From Cardiocondyla obscurior (Eukaryota; Arthropoda; Insecta; Hymenoptera; Formicidae): 64,000 nucleotides of DNA. The stretch spans positions 4,369,001 to 4,433,000 of the forward strand of contig NC_091871.1 of the NCBI RefSeq assembly GCF_019399895.1, read 5' to 3'. The position numbers and the translations under genes are program-made. A model generated the notes under the pieces. That model had not been told where the DNA came from. It did no database searches and saw only the letters and a list, made by a program, of their open reading frames with translations. Below are positions 54,201 through 64,000 of this stretch, piece after piece; positions within the stretch are counted from its first letter, which is position 1, and every line of letters begins with the position of its first letter.

Positions 54201-56106
54201 CCCTGTCCACCCCGGCGGCGCCCGCTCGCCGCGGCTCGCCAACAACTGCCGGCGGCCAACATGGCCGCCGCTAATTAGCGCCTAATTATTATTTATTGCA
54301 TCGGACGCGACCCGCGCTCGATGCCCGCACCGCCAACCGTCACGACACACCACGTAATATGACCGGCACTACTCTCCGCCTGGTTGCCCGCGGGCGAAAA
54401 GCCAATCGAGGCCAGGCTACGAATCGGCACACGCCCGAAATCAATCTGGGCTGCCGCCGTGGTACGGACGAACAATTTTGCAACTGCATGATGTTTAGTT
54501 GAAGAATCGTAAAGATAAATCCGCGCAGTAATACAAAGTTTTTTTAAGACGTACTCCTAGCTCATTCATTCCTAAGCACTTTTCTTTTTCCTATTCGAAT
54601 CGATTCAATTAGCAAGAGAAACTGTTCCTTTCGATATACTGTGTATAAAAAGCTACACCCTTGCCGGATTTTTAGCTTCTTTAAATATAAACCTTCTATG
54701 TCCCGAATACGCCATAAAAAAAAGAGAAATAAGAAGCGCACGGAAAAAACCGATAAAATGTGAAGAACGTAAACGTGACGTTAGTATAAATGGAAGGTTC
54801 ACTGTAACGGGTATATTTTGTTAGTTTGTTCTCTCCTCTTTCGATGGTAACTGGGACTGAGCAATTTTTGAAAATCGCAATGCACCAGGCAGTTCCCGAT
54901 TCCACAGGCGGCTTGTGAACAAACGACGAGGAGGCGGCGGAGGAGAGAGAAAGAGCGGGGGCGGCAAAAGGGGGTAAACGGGAGGTGAGTTGCGGCCGGA
55001 TCGGTTGAGTTAAGTCGGGTTAGGTCGAGTCGAGCAGAGGTACCAACAGGGCGGTCGCAAATATTGGTATTTGGCAAAGACTATCCTTGATCCGTGTCGC
55101 TCTTTCTCTTTCTCTGCACCTCCTTGTCATCTCGCTCTTCTGGCGCGCGTACGTTCTCTTTCTCCCGCGCGCGAGGGATACTTTGCCGGTCTTCCACGTG
55201 TACCCCGCGTATCGCTCTCGCCAATATAACCGAGAATGAGACGCTGACGAAATACCGCGACCTTGCCCCACGCGTCGGTTGTGTAGAATCACACGGTTGC
55301 AAAAACATCCCTTCGTTAACGCAAATGATTAGCTGCCTTACGAACGGAGGTATCGAGTTAACGACAATGTAATTATATCCCGACGTGGAAAAACAAAAGA
55401 CAGAAATGTCTACAATAAAGAGATAAACTGGGAGTTTTTTTTTTTTTATAGATATTTAAATCTTGAATATTTACTTAAATTCTTAAAAGAATAAGGTGGA
55501 TAAAATGTTTACGTTTACCGTCATTCTTAAAAATGTCGAAAATAAAGTAAAAAGAAATTAAATATCGCTTTTCGTCTGACACTGGTCAAAATATATAACG
55601 CAATTATATATAACACCTAATTATAGAGTTATTATTAGATGTTACATTATATAACGCGCGCCACCGTTTATAACCGGCTGAATGCATGATTTATTGAAGC
55701 GGTTAATATTGCTAACACGTAGTTAATATCCCAGAGATATGTTCCACACACCACCAATTGGTGTTATCCCACATCCTAATGTAAGTAAAGGCGTTGCTGT
55801 TTATTCAGGCCCGCGTTATCGCCTTCTCGGCACTGAGAAATCTTTTAGATAGCCTTCTTCAATCTTGGTTCGGTTACAGCTATATATTACACACCGCGGC
55901 GTCTTTCTTTTATTAAATTTACGAAAAAAGGTGATGTTTAATAATATTTATCCAGCGCGCAACGTCTAAGTATTTAATTTCTAATCTAATATATTTTTAT
56001 CTTTTCTAGTAAAAACTGTACGATACAAACATGTGTAGATATATGATATGTATATTAGCCCACCCGAAATTAACATACAATTAAAAAAAATTGACGCTAG
56101 GATTTC
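51231..56106. other. Intergenic DNA, no gene supported
   Basis: AT-rich to 52.0 kb, then CpG-rich. A CT tract covers 53775-53835. At 54247-54265 GGCGGCC-5-GGCCGCC forms a palindrome around AACATGGCCGCC, followed by AATTAGCGCCTAATTATTA, a dense cluster of homeodomain-type cores. Frames across the C-rich 53.6-54.3 kb block are open on both strands because of composition only. Confidence 0.5.
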
Positions 56107-56160
56107 ATTGTCATAAAAAAATATTCCACTCACCGGTTTGATGCGGAGTGGCAGAGATAA

Positions 56161-56349
56161 TCAGCTACATTCGACGACACTGTAACAGAAAATAAGAAAA
56201 AAAATTGTATTAAAATGACAACAAAGAAATTACCAATTTTACGCAATTTAAAATAATCCTTACCGATACGTTGCTCCGCCAAAGTATGATGCCCTTCCTG
56301 GGCCTCCTCCTCCTCTCAGAGTAGGCTGATTGGTCCTCCTTCCTCGCAT
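56161..56349 (-). CDS. 34-residue Gly/Arg-rich spliced small ORF, copy A
   Basis: Exon parts 56349-56264 and 56179-56161, stop TGA. The product begins MRGRRTNQPTLR, has GGGGPGR in the middle and ends ATYRVVECS. Copy B has the same length, intron position and stop. About five residues differ, so selection on the protein is not evident. Confidence 0.35.
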
Positions 56350-56591
56350 AGGACACTCGCGACCGCGACCGCGAGCATGAATTTATAATTCTGAGATCTA
56401 ATTATTAAACACACACGCGAGTAGTTGTATACGACCCTCCCGGTTGAAAAAATCAGATAGCAAAGTTATAACTCCCATTTATTAGTACGGAATTATGGTT
56501 ACGACTAACGAACGACTGCAATCTGGAATGGGCTGGATCCTCCTTCGACACACATTCGCATGGCACTCGCGACAAAAACCCGGAAAATTGA

Positions 56592-56660
56592 TTAAATCGC
56601 GCGACACAACTCTACGGCACTACCGAAGAAAACCGACGAACCGGTTTGCGGTTCGTTCAT
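56592..56660 (-). CDS. 22-codon small ORF, copy A
   Basis: ATG at 56660 to TAA at 56594-56592; begins MNEPQTGSSVFFGSAV. It lies wholly in exon 2 of copy A. Copy B codes for the same length, with only one synonymous and one amino-acid difference (F to S). Translation is not shown; the conservation could instead reflect RNA function or gene conversion. Confidence 0.35.
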   Translation of the reverse strand: MNEPQTGSSVFFGSAVELCRAI

Positions 56661-57123
56661 TATGATACGGCGACGAGACACGTATGACGATCAGCGTCTT
56701 CTCAGGATCTGGAATAGACACAAAGTACTTGTTAGTTACTGACAAAACTAAGTATGAAAGGTTATATAGAATAACTTAATTTTATGGCATGTGTAGACCT
56801 CTCGCGGCGCCGCTGCGTGACGACCATTACGGTCGACACGCAACGTGAATATAACACCGCGTCTGCCCGTACTCCATCTTGGGCTCGAGCAACTGACGTC
56901 AGAATAATGTTCGCCCGCTATGCAACGATACCGTGTTAAATATAGAATTCCGTGGCCGGCACAAACGCTATCGGCAGCATTAGAATTAATCGTCGATTAG
57001 CTCGCTTGGAGCTTGATACACGGAGACCTGAACCGATCATTCCGCGGTTACGCGACCGACTCTGCGACATGAATATAATTCGCGTATACTCACTTTAGAG
57101 ATATCCTTCCAGAACGAAGACGA

Positions 57124-57604
57124 TTGACCTCACAGTACCAACCAAAACGTGTTAACCCCTTCGAGGCCGACCTCGAACTGATGAGTCGCCCGTCGCAGAA
57201 CGCCTTCTCCTATGTACAGATCCGAGTTAGCAACCGCGGACCAATCACAGCCCCGAATTTAATAACGAAACAGATGTTAAGTCTGTTCTGCGGTGCAACA
57301 TTTAAATAATTATTCTAATCGATCGTACACATATATTCATAGATTATATCGTCACATATCCATCCACAATAGATTGACATTTGATTAAATTTTATATAAT
57401 ATTCGGCGTATAATTCAGTGTACAACTCGGCGTCTTTTATAACGCAAAAAATTTTTGCAGCGGTTGAGACGAACAGAGTCGACGAGTCTGCAGGCACGAG
57501 CAGCGCTACGCGCGCATGTGCGCCGGTACGCTGCGTACAAGGAGAACGAAGGCTCCCGTCCATACCCCCGCGGACCCCGGATCAAGAAACATCTCTCCAA
57601 GAGA
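57124..57604. promoter_or_regulatory. Spacer between the inverted arms; presumed divergent promoter
   Basis: About 480 unique bases between two outward-facing units. If the splice sites are used, both transcripts must start in or near this spacer. Short frames are open on both strands, among them a + frame from 57418 that runs into exon 1 of copy B and ends at a TGA just inside exon 2. Confidence 0.4.
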
Positions 57605-58081
57605 CGTCTTCGTTCTGGAAGGATGATACGGGAGATGTCTGTAAAGTGAGTGTACGCGAATTATATTCACGTCGCAGAGTCGTTCGCGTGATCGCGGAAT
57701 GATCGGTTCAGGTCTCCGTCGCTCAAGCTCTAAGCGAGCTAATCGGCGATTGGTTCTAATGCTGCCGATAGCGTTTGTGCCGGCCACGGGATTCTATGTT
57801 TAACACGGTATCGTTACGTAGCGAGCGAATATTATTCTGAAGTCAGTAGCTCGAGCGTAAGATGGAGTAGAGGCAGACGCTGTGTTATGTTCACGCTGCG
57901 CGTCGACCGTGAAGGTCGTCACGCAGCGGCGCCGCGAGAGGTCCCTACACGTGCCGTAAAATAAAGTAATTCTATATAACCTATTCATACTTAATTTTGT
58001 CAGTAACTAACAAGTACTGTGTGTCTGTTCCAGGTCCAGAGAAGACGCTGATCGTCATACGTGTCTCGTCGCCGTATCATA

Positions 58082-58150
58082 ATGAACGAACCGCAAACTG
58101 GTTCGTCGGTTTTCTCCGGTAGTGCCGTAGAGTTGTGTCGCGCGATTTAA
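58082..58150 (+). CDS. 22-codon small ORF, copy B
   Basis: ATG 58082 to TAA 58148-58150; begins MNEPQTGSSVFSGSAV and ends CRAI. Same length and stop as copy A. Confidence 0.35.
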   Translation: MNEPQTGSSVFSGSAVELCRAI

Positions 58151-58253
58151 TCAATTTTCCGGGTTTTTGTCGCGAGTGTCATGCGAGTGTGTGCCGAAGG
58201 AGGATTCAGCTCATCCCAGATTGCAGTCGTTTGTTAGTCGTAACCATAATTCT

Positions 58254-58441
58254 ATGCGAAGAAGGAGGATCAATCAGCCCAAACTGAGAGGAGGAGGAGG
58301 TCCAGGAAGGACATCAGGCTTTGGCGGAGCAACGTATCGGTAAGGATTATTTTAAATTATGTAAAATTGGTAATTTTTCTGTTGTCATTTCAATACAATT
58401 TTTTTCTTATTTTCTGTTACAGTGTCGTCGAGTGTAGCTGA
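58254..58441 (+). CDS. 34-residue Gly/Arg-rich spliced small ORF, copy B
   Basis: Exon parts 58254-58339 and 58423-58441. The product begins MRRRRINQPKLR, has GGGGPGR in the middle and ends ATYRVVECS. The upstream neighbourhood at 58193 repeats the GAAGGAGGAT motif found at 58260, a small internal duplication also present in copy A. Confidence 0.35.
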
Positions 58442-58497
58442 TTATCTCCGCCACTGCGCATCGTTCCGGTGAGTGGAATATTTTTTTAAAACAATGA

Positions 58498-61400
58498 ATT
58501 CTTTGCATCATTTTTTTTAATTCTATTATGTACGTCGATTGCGGGAGGGCTAATTTATTATAAAAAAACGAGAAATGTTTAGTACCGTGCAAGATCCGGA
58601 GTAGAATTCATCAAGTTATTGTAATTTTGCAGCTAGTGGTTAGATCGTACAGATTAGATATATTCCTCAGCTAGTGACTATTCATTACTGTACAGGATTT
58701 AGAAAGTAAAGTTGTATTATTAAAAATAAATTGTCTCGTATTCGTTTATAGCTACTGTTAAGCACTAGGCATGTAGTGAGATAATTATTTCTGGCTAAGA
58801 ACAAGCCAGAAAAGTTAGACTTCTAAACGTTGTTCGCTGTATGCTAGCTTACTGCATGTGCTGACTTACTTAACGTGCGTTCGATTGTCAAGTCTGCCAG
58901 CCGCCAGGCTTGTCTTCTCTTTTACGTTATATCTTTTATACAATCTCATAATTAAAAATAAATCTTTATGTGAATACGAATAGGATAAATATAATTATTA
59001 AATACATCGTACGCAACTCTTTAAGTACCTAAAGTAATATAAAAAAATATTTTTAATACGTAAATAAATAACTTAAAAATTTCTTAACTTAATCAAAATA
59101 CAATTATTGAAATAATTTTTTTTTTTCCTGCGATATTTGCTTCGCCATAAACTTTTTAGTTTTTCCTCCCCTGTTAGGCGATAAATTAATTATTAGCATA
59201 GACTCGATGATTATTCATCGAGCCATTGATCGTTCATCGGTGCGTGTCAGCCGGCGGAATGCGTAACGCGCGTCGGGGCTCTTAACTCACAGGCAGCGAT
59301 TCGCACATTCTGATTTCGATTTCAAGCTGGCGCTTCGATATTTACCTGTCGTGGATGCTAACGATGCCGATGGGTTTGCGCGAGTTTGCGTAGACCCACG
59401 TGGCGTTTATTCACGCTAACGAGACCCGATTAAAAGCCGTGAGATGACTCATGGAGCACGAGGCGAGCACACACGCGTGTACGTAGGTCCCAAAACGAGA
59501 GCGGTAATATATCACCTATATATATCACGTGTTGACGCCAATAAGATGAACCGACCTTGCGTAACAATAAGCCTCCTAATTGGTGCGACTTTCGAAATGA
59601 CGTGGGCTCGTTCTTTGTTGCGCGACCCTTTACGCTCGTTCAGCCTCGACTGGCTAGCTGCGACACGTATATAAGAACTTCAGTATGGCAATTATCACTC
59701 TTTACGATCGGTCTTTTATTTATAGTTTCGTTATTTCTGACAAATAGCCGTTCGCATAAAACGATTGAGGAAAAGTTTAAAATAGTAACTTTATGTTCAA
59801 CGTACCGTTTTATATTTAATTAATTTTACTCGAGACTTTTTTTGCTGTATAAAATTAATTATGTAATTTTTTTTATTATCGGGAAATTGTAAATTAATAT
59901 TTTTACAAATTATTCTATTCCACGTTTACCTACTTCAAAGTACTTGAAAATAACAGATCTTAACGACGACTACTCGTTATGTACGCCGGAAGTAGATACT
60001 GTTTTGCGACACGTGTCGAACCACGCGAGTGCCGTAATGAAAGACAGCCGTGAGCATCTCGATAAGAATTGAAACACCTGCGGCACGCGTCCGGATACAT
60101 GAAATGCACCGCGATGCGTTTGAACGTCTCCCCTTTCTCACGAAAAAATTTATACATATTATTTTTTTTTTTTTTTATTACATATATAAAAGAAGTTTTT
60201 CCACGGAGGTTATAAGCATTTATATATTTTACACATATATTAATACATAGTAACGTACGTATATATTATATGTATCTTTACAAATATATTTTTCAACGGG
60301 GACTGAGGGCCGAAAAAATGTAATGATTATTCCTACGCTCGCGGGAAGTTTTAGTGACACGGGCTTATCCCTCGAAAAAACGCCGGAAAGTGAGCTAAAT
60401 GACGACTGATTGGTGAACAATGCGTATCGATATAAAGGCCGCATTCCATCGTCTCGAGTTTAGGTCCGCTTTTTCCTTGGTTTCATTCACGATGCACTTG
60501 TTCATTGAAATATTTATAACAGGCCTACGCTGAGAAATAATGAAATGCAGACGTGACCCGACGTTTTTTTGTATCCAACTGTATGGATACCTTTCCTCAC
60601 GTCGATCGCGAGATTACGAGACACAGGGTTGTTAACCTCGGCTGGTAATTTCATTTTTATTTCACGTTTCTATCGTTTATTTTACGATTTCGCTTATTTG
60701 TATGTATCTAGCATGACGTTACAAAAGTCTAGATTAGAAACTACCGTCGAACGATTCAAGCGAAACGCAGAAATACAAAACTTTGCCCGATTTTTTAATC
60801 AAATTTGCAATATGTTGACTATTCAATTTAATTATTACAAATTCATTGTTGCAAATAGTTAATTATCTTACGAGAGTTTTTCATATTAATTTTTTTTGGT
60901 TAGAATTAAAGGCGGATCAAGTATATTAAGCAATGTTTTTTTTTTTTTCTTTATTAAGCGATATTTCTTTCGAGTGGAGGGAGATAATCACTCGCGAGAA
61001 ATTACAATTAAATTCTCGGGGAGTCTCATAATTCTCATAAAAGATTACGGAATTAATCCTGGGAAAAATCAAAATCACACGTAAGGTCGCCGGTTGAATG
61101 GGTCGGGGAGACCGTTTCCTTTCCGCCGACACCCCCGATTTAGAGCGACGAATGTCGATCCGCGTGATTATCCAGTTACTAATTGATTAGTTGGGACAAT
61201 TGCCGAACATATGCTGGTCATCTTTACGATTCCACGAGCTCGGCTCGTCGCCCTTAATCCGACAGGGGGGGTTTCGAACAGAAGAGACCCGCGCCTACCG
61301 TTGTATATTACGCAACGTGTAATTTGCGGACAAAAGAGGCACATTGCCGCCGATGCTTACGATATACCCGGTCATTGTTGCGCCGTAACAATGCGGCTAG

Positions 61401-62277
61401 CTCTTTACCAGGTAGAGCCCGGTATACGCTAGGTGAAATATTCATCGCCCTCGGAGGGGCTGCTATTCTACGAGCCGACGGCATTAGGCGAACGCGAGAA
61501 ATTGTAGTGGCTGATTACTGACCGATAAGCTGAACACCGTAAACGTAAAATGGTTACATTGGAAACAATTAACGTGAAGCTATTGGGAATAATTAAGGGC
61601 GTTTTTGGCTTGTAGAAAAAAAGAAACGACTATATTTCTTTTTGAGGGTGCAGTTAAAATAAGATTTGTAAGGTTTCACCAACGAGTCACAAGTAAAAAT
61701 AATAATTAACTAAAGAAATATTATTCGACAGTTTAAATTTATTTATTGTTGACGCGAAATCGACCAGATATTAGTAAAAAAAAAAAAAAAAATCTCGCGT
61801 CTTTCGCGAACGATCGAAACGTTCGACACAATCGACGGGAAATCATTTATCTCTTGACATTCTCAAGGCCGGCAAATCCGTTCCCATGAAATTAATCTTC
61901 CGCCGGCCGAGATCGCGATCCTGTTAAGCGAGACTGCTTCAAACGATGCGACTAATCCGACATCCCGGATTTTTGTGATCTCGTTGGATGATCCTGGGAG
62001 AAACTGCTCCCGCGTACCGCGAGGATCTTCAGGGCAATAGCGGGTCGATTTGTTCGTTCGATTAGCCACGGCCGGTGCGTCGAACCGGCTTTAAAAGACG
62101 CAGACTGGTCAAAATTTCTCGGGGGGAGATTCTCGGGGTTGTTCACGCCGACGTCTTCTGGTCACTTTCGCAACGGGTCGCTCAATTTATCGAAAGAAGT
62201 TAGTTTGATGTAATTATGTATTTAAAGCGAATACATTAGTACTTTGACGGTTTTATGTATACAGAGTCAGGGATTAT
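58498..62277. other. Intergenic DNA, no gene supported
   Basis: AT-rich 58.5-59.2 kb, where further exons of copy B would be expected but none could be phased. CpG-rich unique blocks lie at 59220-59480, 61090-61520 and 61860-62170. Poly-T at 60160-60176 and poly-A at 61776-61791. Open frames are short and unconvincing. Confidence 0.45.
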
Positions 62278-62283
62278 TTTAAT
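62278..62283 (-). other. Poly(A) signal variant ATTAAA, H1-like gene
   Basis: On the minus strand ATTAAA lies about 46 bases past the stop codon of the H1-like gene. Confidence 0.4.
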
Positions 62284-62328
62284 TTGGGTCATTTCGATTT
62301 ACGTCGAATGAGCAGTTCGTGTTTCAAC

Positions 62329-63108
62329 TTATTGTTGAACACGTTTGACTCTCGGTATAGGTTCCTCGATAAGGAGCCGCCTTTTCGGAGACCATGAAGG
62401 CGGCGTCGTCGGCAATTTAGGACATGGTACAGGATTCGATTGTTTGCGATCTCTGTTGCGACTCCGAGATTGTCTTCGCTGCTGTCGTCGTCCTTTGGCT
62501 GCATTTGATCTGCCGGTTGCCTTCTTACTTTTCCCCTTTCTGTTCTTTGTCCTTCCTCTGTCTGCTTTCCTTCTGACGATATTGCGCTTTAAATTTGTAG
62601 TTTGATGAAAGCCGGGATCAAACCTGCCGAAATATATGAAATATTGGAGTGTGCGCGCGTGTAAAAAAATTCCTGGAATTTTTTTTTTTTTAATTAATTA
62701 CGAGCTTTCACTAGAATGTGAAGACATCCACTGCGCATTATCACAATTCAGCTTATCGGGGTAAAATAACTATTAGAGATTTATCGAGACGGAAGTTATT
62801 GGAAGAGAGTTGCAGTTTACTTTCGCAGACGCAGTTATAGAAGTTTCGCTGGAGATTTTTCTCGAGTCTTAAGTTATTTGCCGGAGGTGCTTTTCGAGGA
62901 AGAGGTACCTAAATTTGTTTCTCTTCTTAGCGAGTATACCGAAGTCCAGGCCGCGGCGCAAAGCGATAGCGACGTCTCTTCGGAGAGTTTTACCGAGCGC
63001 GATGTCATATTTGTCGCTGACGCGCGTCAGTATTTCCTTCGTCGAAAAACCGTCGGGTGGCTGCTCGGTACGAAGCAGGTGGTAAACGAGGGCGGCCCGG
63101 CGCGCCAT
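62329..63108 (-). CDS. Small linker-histone-like (H15-type winged helix) protein with basic tail
   Basis: Two minus-strand exons, 63108-62909 and 62623-62329 (donor TTTAG|GTACCT, acceptor TTCGGCAG), join in phase to give 164 residues. Residues 5-68 resemble the globular H15 domain of histone H1: RRAALVYHLLRTEQPPDGFS, then TKEILTRVSDKYDIALG, then LRRDVAIALRRGLDFGILAK and KRNKFRF. This follows the helix-helix-helix-wing order and the GtL-K-GxF ending of linker histones. The tail (about 95 residues) is very rich in Arg/Lys/Ser/Gln (RRKADRGRTKNRKGKSKK, RRQQRRQSRSRNRDRKQ), suited to DNA binding, then Pro-rich. Unlike replication-dependent H1 genes it has an intron and a poly(A)-type 3' end, and is shorter. 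A variant or germline H1-like protein is my best guess; a different winged-helix protein is possible. Confidence 0.6.
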
Positions 63109-64000
63109 TCCTGTTGAAACGCGACTTATTACGAGAATGTTTGTTAGAACTGGACGTAACCAACCGAGTCATAATGCCAAATACGGAGTGTGAAGAGTGA
63201 CACGTCTCTCACAAACGGCACACTTCGCGTATATGCCTGTACGTGTATATTACATCGAGAAAAGCACAATCGTACATATATGTATAATAATATATAAAAT
63301 TTTTAACAACATTTATTCGAGAAATATTTCTATTTCATAATACTTCGTACTCTGTGGAAAAATTTTTGTGCAAAAATATATATTTAAAAATATATACGTA
63401 ATATATTACATCTAACTTTTCTATGGAGGCGCAAATCGATATCCTTCTGCGACCGAGCGCTCAGACACATGTTTAGATATAAAAAACTATATATATGTAT
63501 CTATATATATATATATGTATATACTCCGGAGCTCTGTTCCGATACTGGAGCTTGCTATTTGCCGAGAGGGATGCAGAGAGTTTAGAAGGAGTTCGGGGTT
63601 TGGATGGCTAGGCGACTTCGGGGAATGGTTCTGGCAAAGGGGGTTGAAACTTTAGTTAGAGTAGGAAAGAAGAGGCGGGCGGAGGAGCGAGAACGAAGAG
63701 AAGTCTTGGTGTCTAGAAAGAGGGAATCCGCCTGGATGGTCGGCGATTTTGATTTCCGTCGGGAGTTTCGCTCTACCGAGGCGAAGTAACCGAAGTGAAG
63801 CCGCCTTTAATCATTCGATTGCCGACGCTTCCGGATCCGTCTTCCCACCGCGGTGGCGATATCCACGATGCGGCGGGATTCAACGCGCGCTCTGGTTGTT
63901 TGCTTATCATTTTGACGATTGGACGTCTCGAAAAACAAACGGCGGATTAATTCGCGGCGTTTCGCCGTGAAGGCAGAGATTTATCGTTATCACCGACAGG
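63109..64000. other. Upstream region of the H1-like gene and right edge
   Basis: AT-rich 63230-63420 with a TA/TATATG microsatellite at 63487-63524, then purine-rich 63560-63740. No coding region supported up to the window end. Confidence 0.45.
63487..63524. repeat. TA-rich microsatellite
   Basis: ATATATATGTATCTATATAT and continuing TA repeats, about 38 bases. Confidence 0.8.

Larger units (their letters stand above)
56107..57123 (-). other. Left arm of a long inverted repeat; spliced transcription unit copy A
   Basis: Reverse complement of the right arm (57605-58497), diverged but alignable end to end. Read on the minus strand it keeps: exon 1 ending at 57094 (AAA|GTGAGT), acceptor ATTCCAG ending 56709, exon 2 56708-56264 (CG|GTAAGG), acceptor TTACAG ending 56180, exon 3 56179-56134 (CG|GTGAGTGG). 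Exon 2 has a 22-codon ORF (56660-56592). A second, 34-codon ORF starts at 56349 and finishes in exon 3 at 56161. This arm carries about 130 bases (roughly 56350-56480) that are absent from the right arm. I do not recognise the product; it may be a noncoding or micropeptide gene. Exons beyond the third donor were not found. Confidence 0.7.
57605..58497 (+). other. Right arm of the inverted repeat; spliced transcription unit copy B
   Basis: Plus-strand counterpart of copy A. Exon 1 ends 57645 (AAA|GTGAGT), intron to acceptor TTCCAG ending 58033, exon 2 58034-58339 (CG|GTAAGG), intron to TTACAG ending 58422, exon 3 58423-58468 (CG|GTGAGTGG). By hand count the first 215 bases of exon 2 differ from copy A at about 11 positions, fewer than in the first intron. 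The order of exons and all five splice sites is preserved, so this is a duplicated gene rather than random palindrome. Continuation beyond 58468 is unknown. Confidence 0.7.

Noticed and set aside
53519..54274. Several overlapping frames of 90-150 codons
   Set aside because: Created by a C-rich/CT-repeat composition; products are Arg/Ser/Pro low complexity.
62878..63117. 79-codon plus-strand frame
   Set aside because: It is the antisense shadow of exon 1 of the H1-like gene.
1..64000. tRNA, rRNA, snRNA, CRISPR and intact transposon open frames
   Set aside because: Looked for characteristic boxes, repeat-spacer periodicity and transposase or reverse-transcriptase motifs on both strands by eye and found none that I could support; a tRNAscan and RepeatMasker run would be decisive.

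Overview
The window looks like a nuclear chromosome segment from an insect, most probably a hymenopteran such as an ant. The basis is spliced genes with short GT-AG introns, orthologues of standard animal genes, AT-rich introns, CpG-rich intergenic DNA with many poly-A/T and CT/GA tracts, and no bacterial signals. The species call is inference. All gene models below were built by hand by matching reading phase across splice sites.

Layout. 1-24.2 kb is gene-dense: the 3' part of a long ankyrin-repeat gene (+, open at the left edge, ends 7217), a CDKL1/4-type protein kinase (+, 10288-12544), a 56-residue single-pass membrane microprotein (-, 12981-13151), the DNA polymerase epsilon B-subunit POLE2 (+, 14221-16134), the HIF prolyl hydroxylase EGLN1/Hph with an MYND finger (-, 21963 down to 17475 or 17742), and the Rab geranylgeranyltransferase beta subunit RABGGTB (+, 22715-24231). 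EGLN1 and RABGGTB are head to head over about 750 bases.

24.2-56.1 kb is about 32 kb in which I find no convincing protein gene, only microsatellite-like tracts, CpG-rich unique sequence and a few orphan splice-like signals (for example 29627-29744). 56.1-58.5 kb holds the most unusual object: a long inverted repeat whose two diverged arms (about 1.0 and 0.9 kb) face away from a 480-base centre. Each arm keeps the same set of splice sites and the same two short ORFs. It reads as a head-to-head duplicated spliced transcription unit that I do not recognise. At 62.3-63.1 kb (-) is a two-exon gene for a small linker-histone-like (H15-type) protein with a strongly basic tail.

The recognised genes are independent housekeeping or signalling functions (replication, Rab prenylation, oxygen sensing, a ciliary-type kinase family) and do not form one pathway. 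The candidate new biology is the inverted duplicated unit, followed by the exact U12-type (AT-) donor in POLE2 and the H1-like gene.
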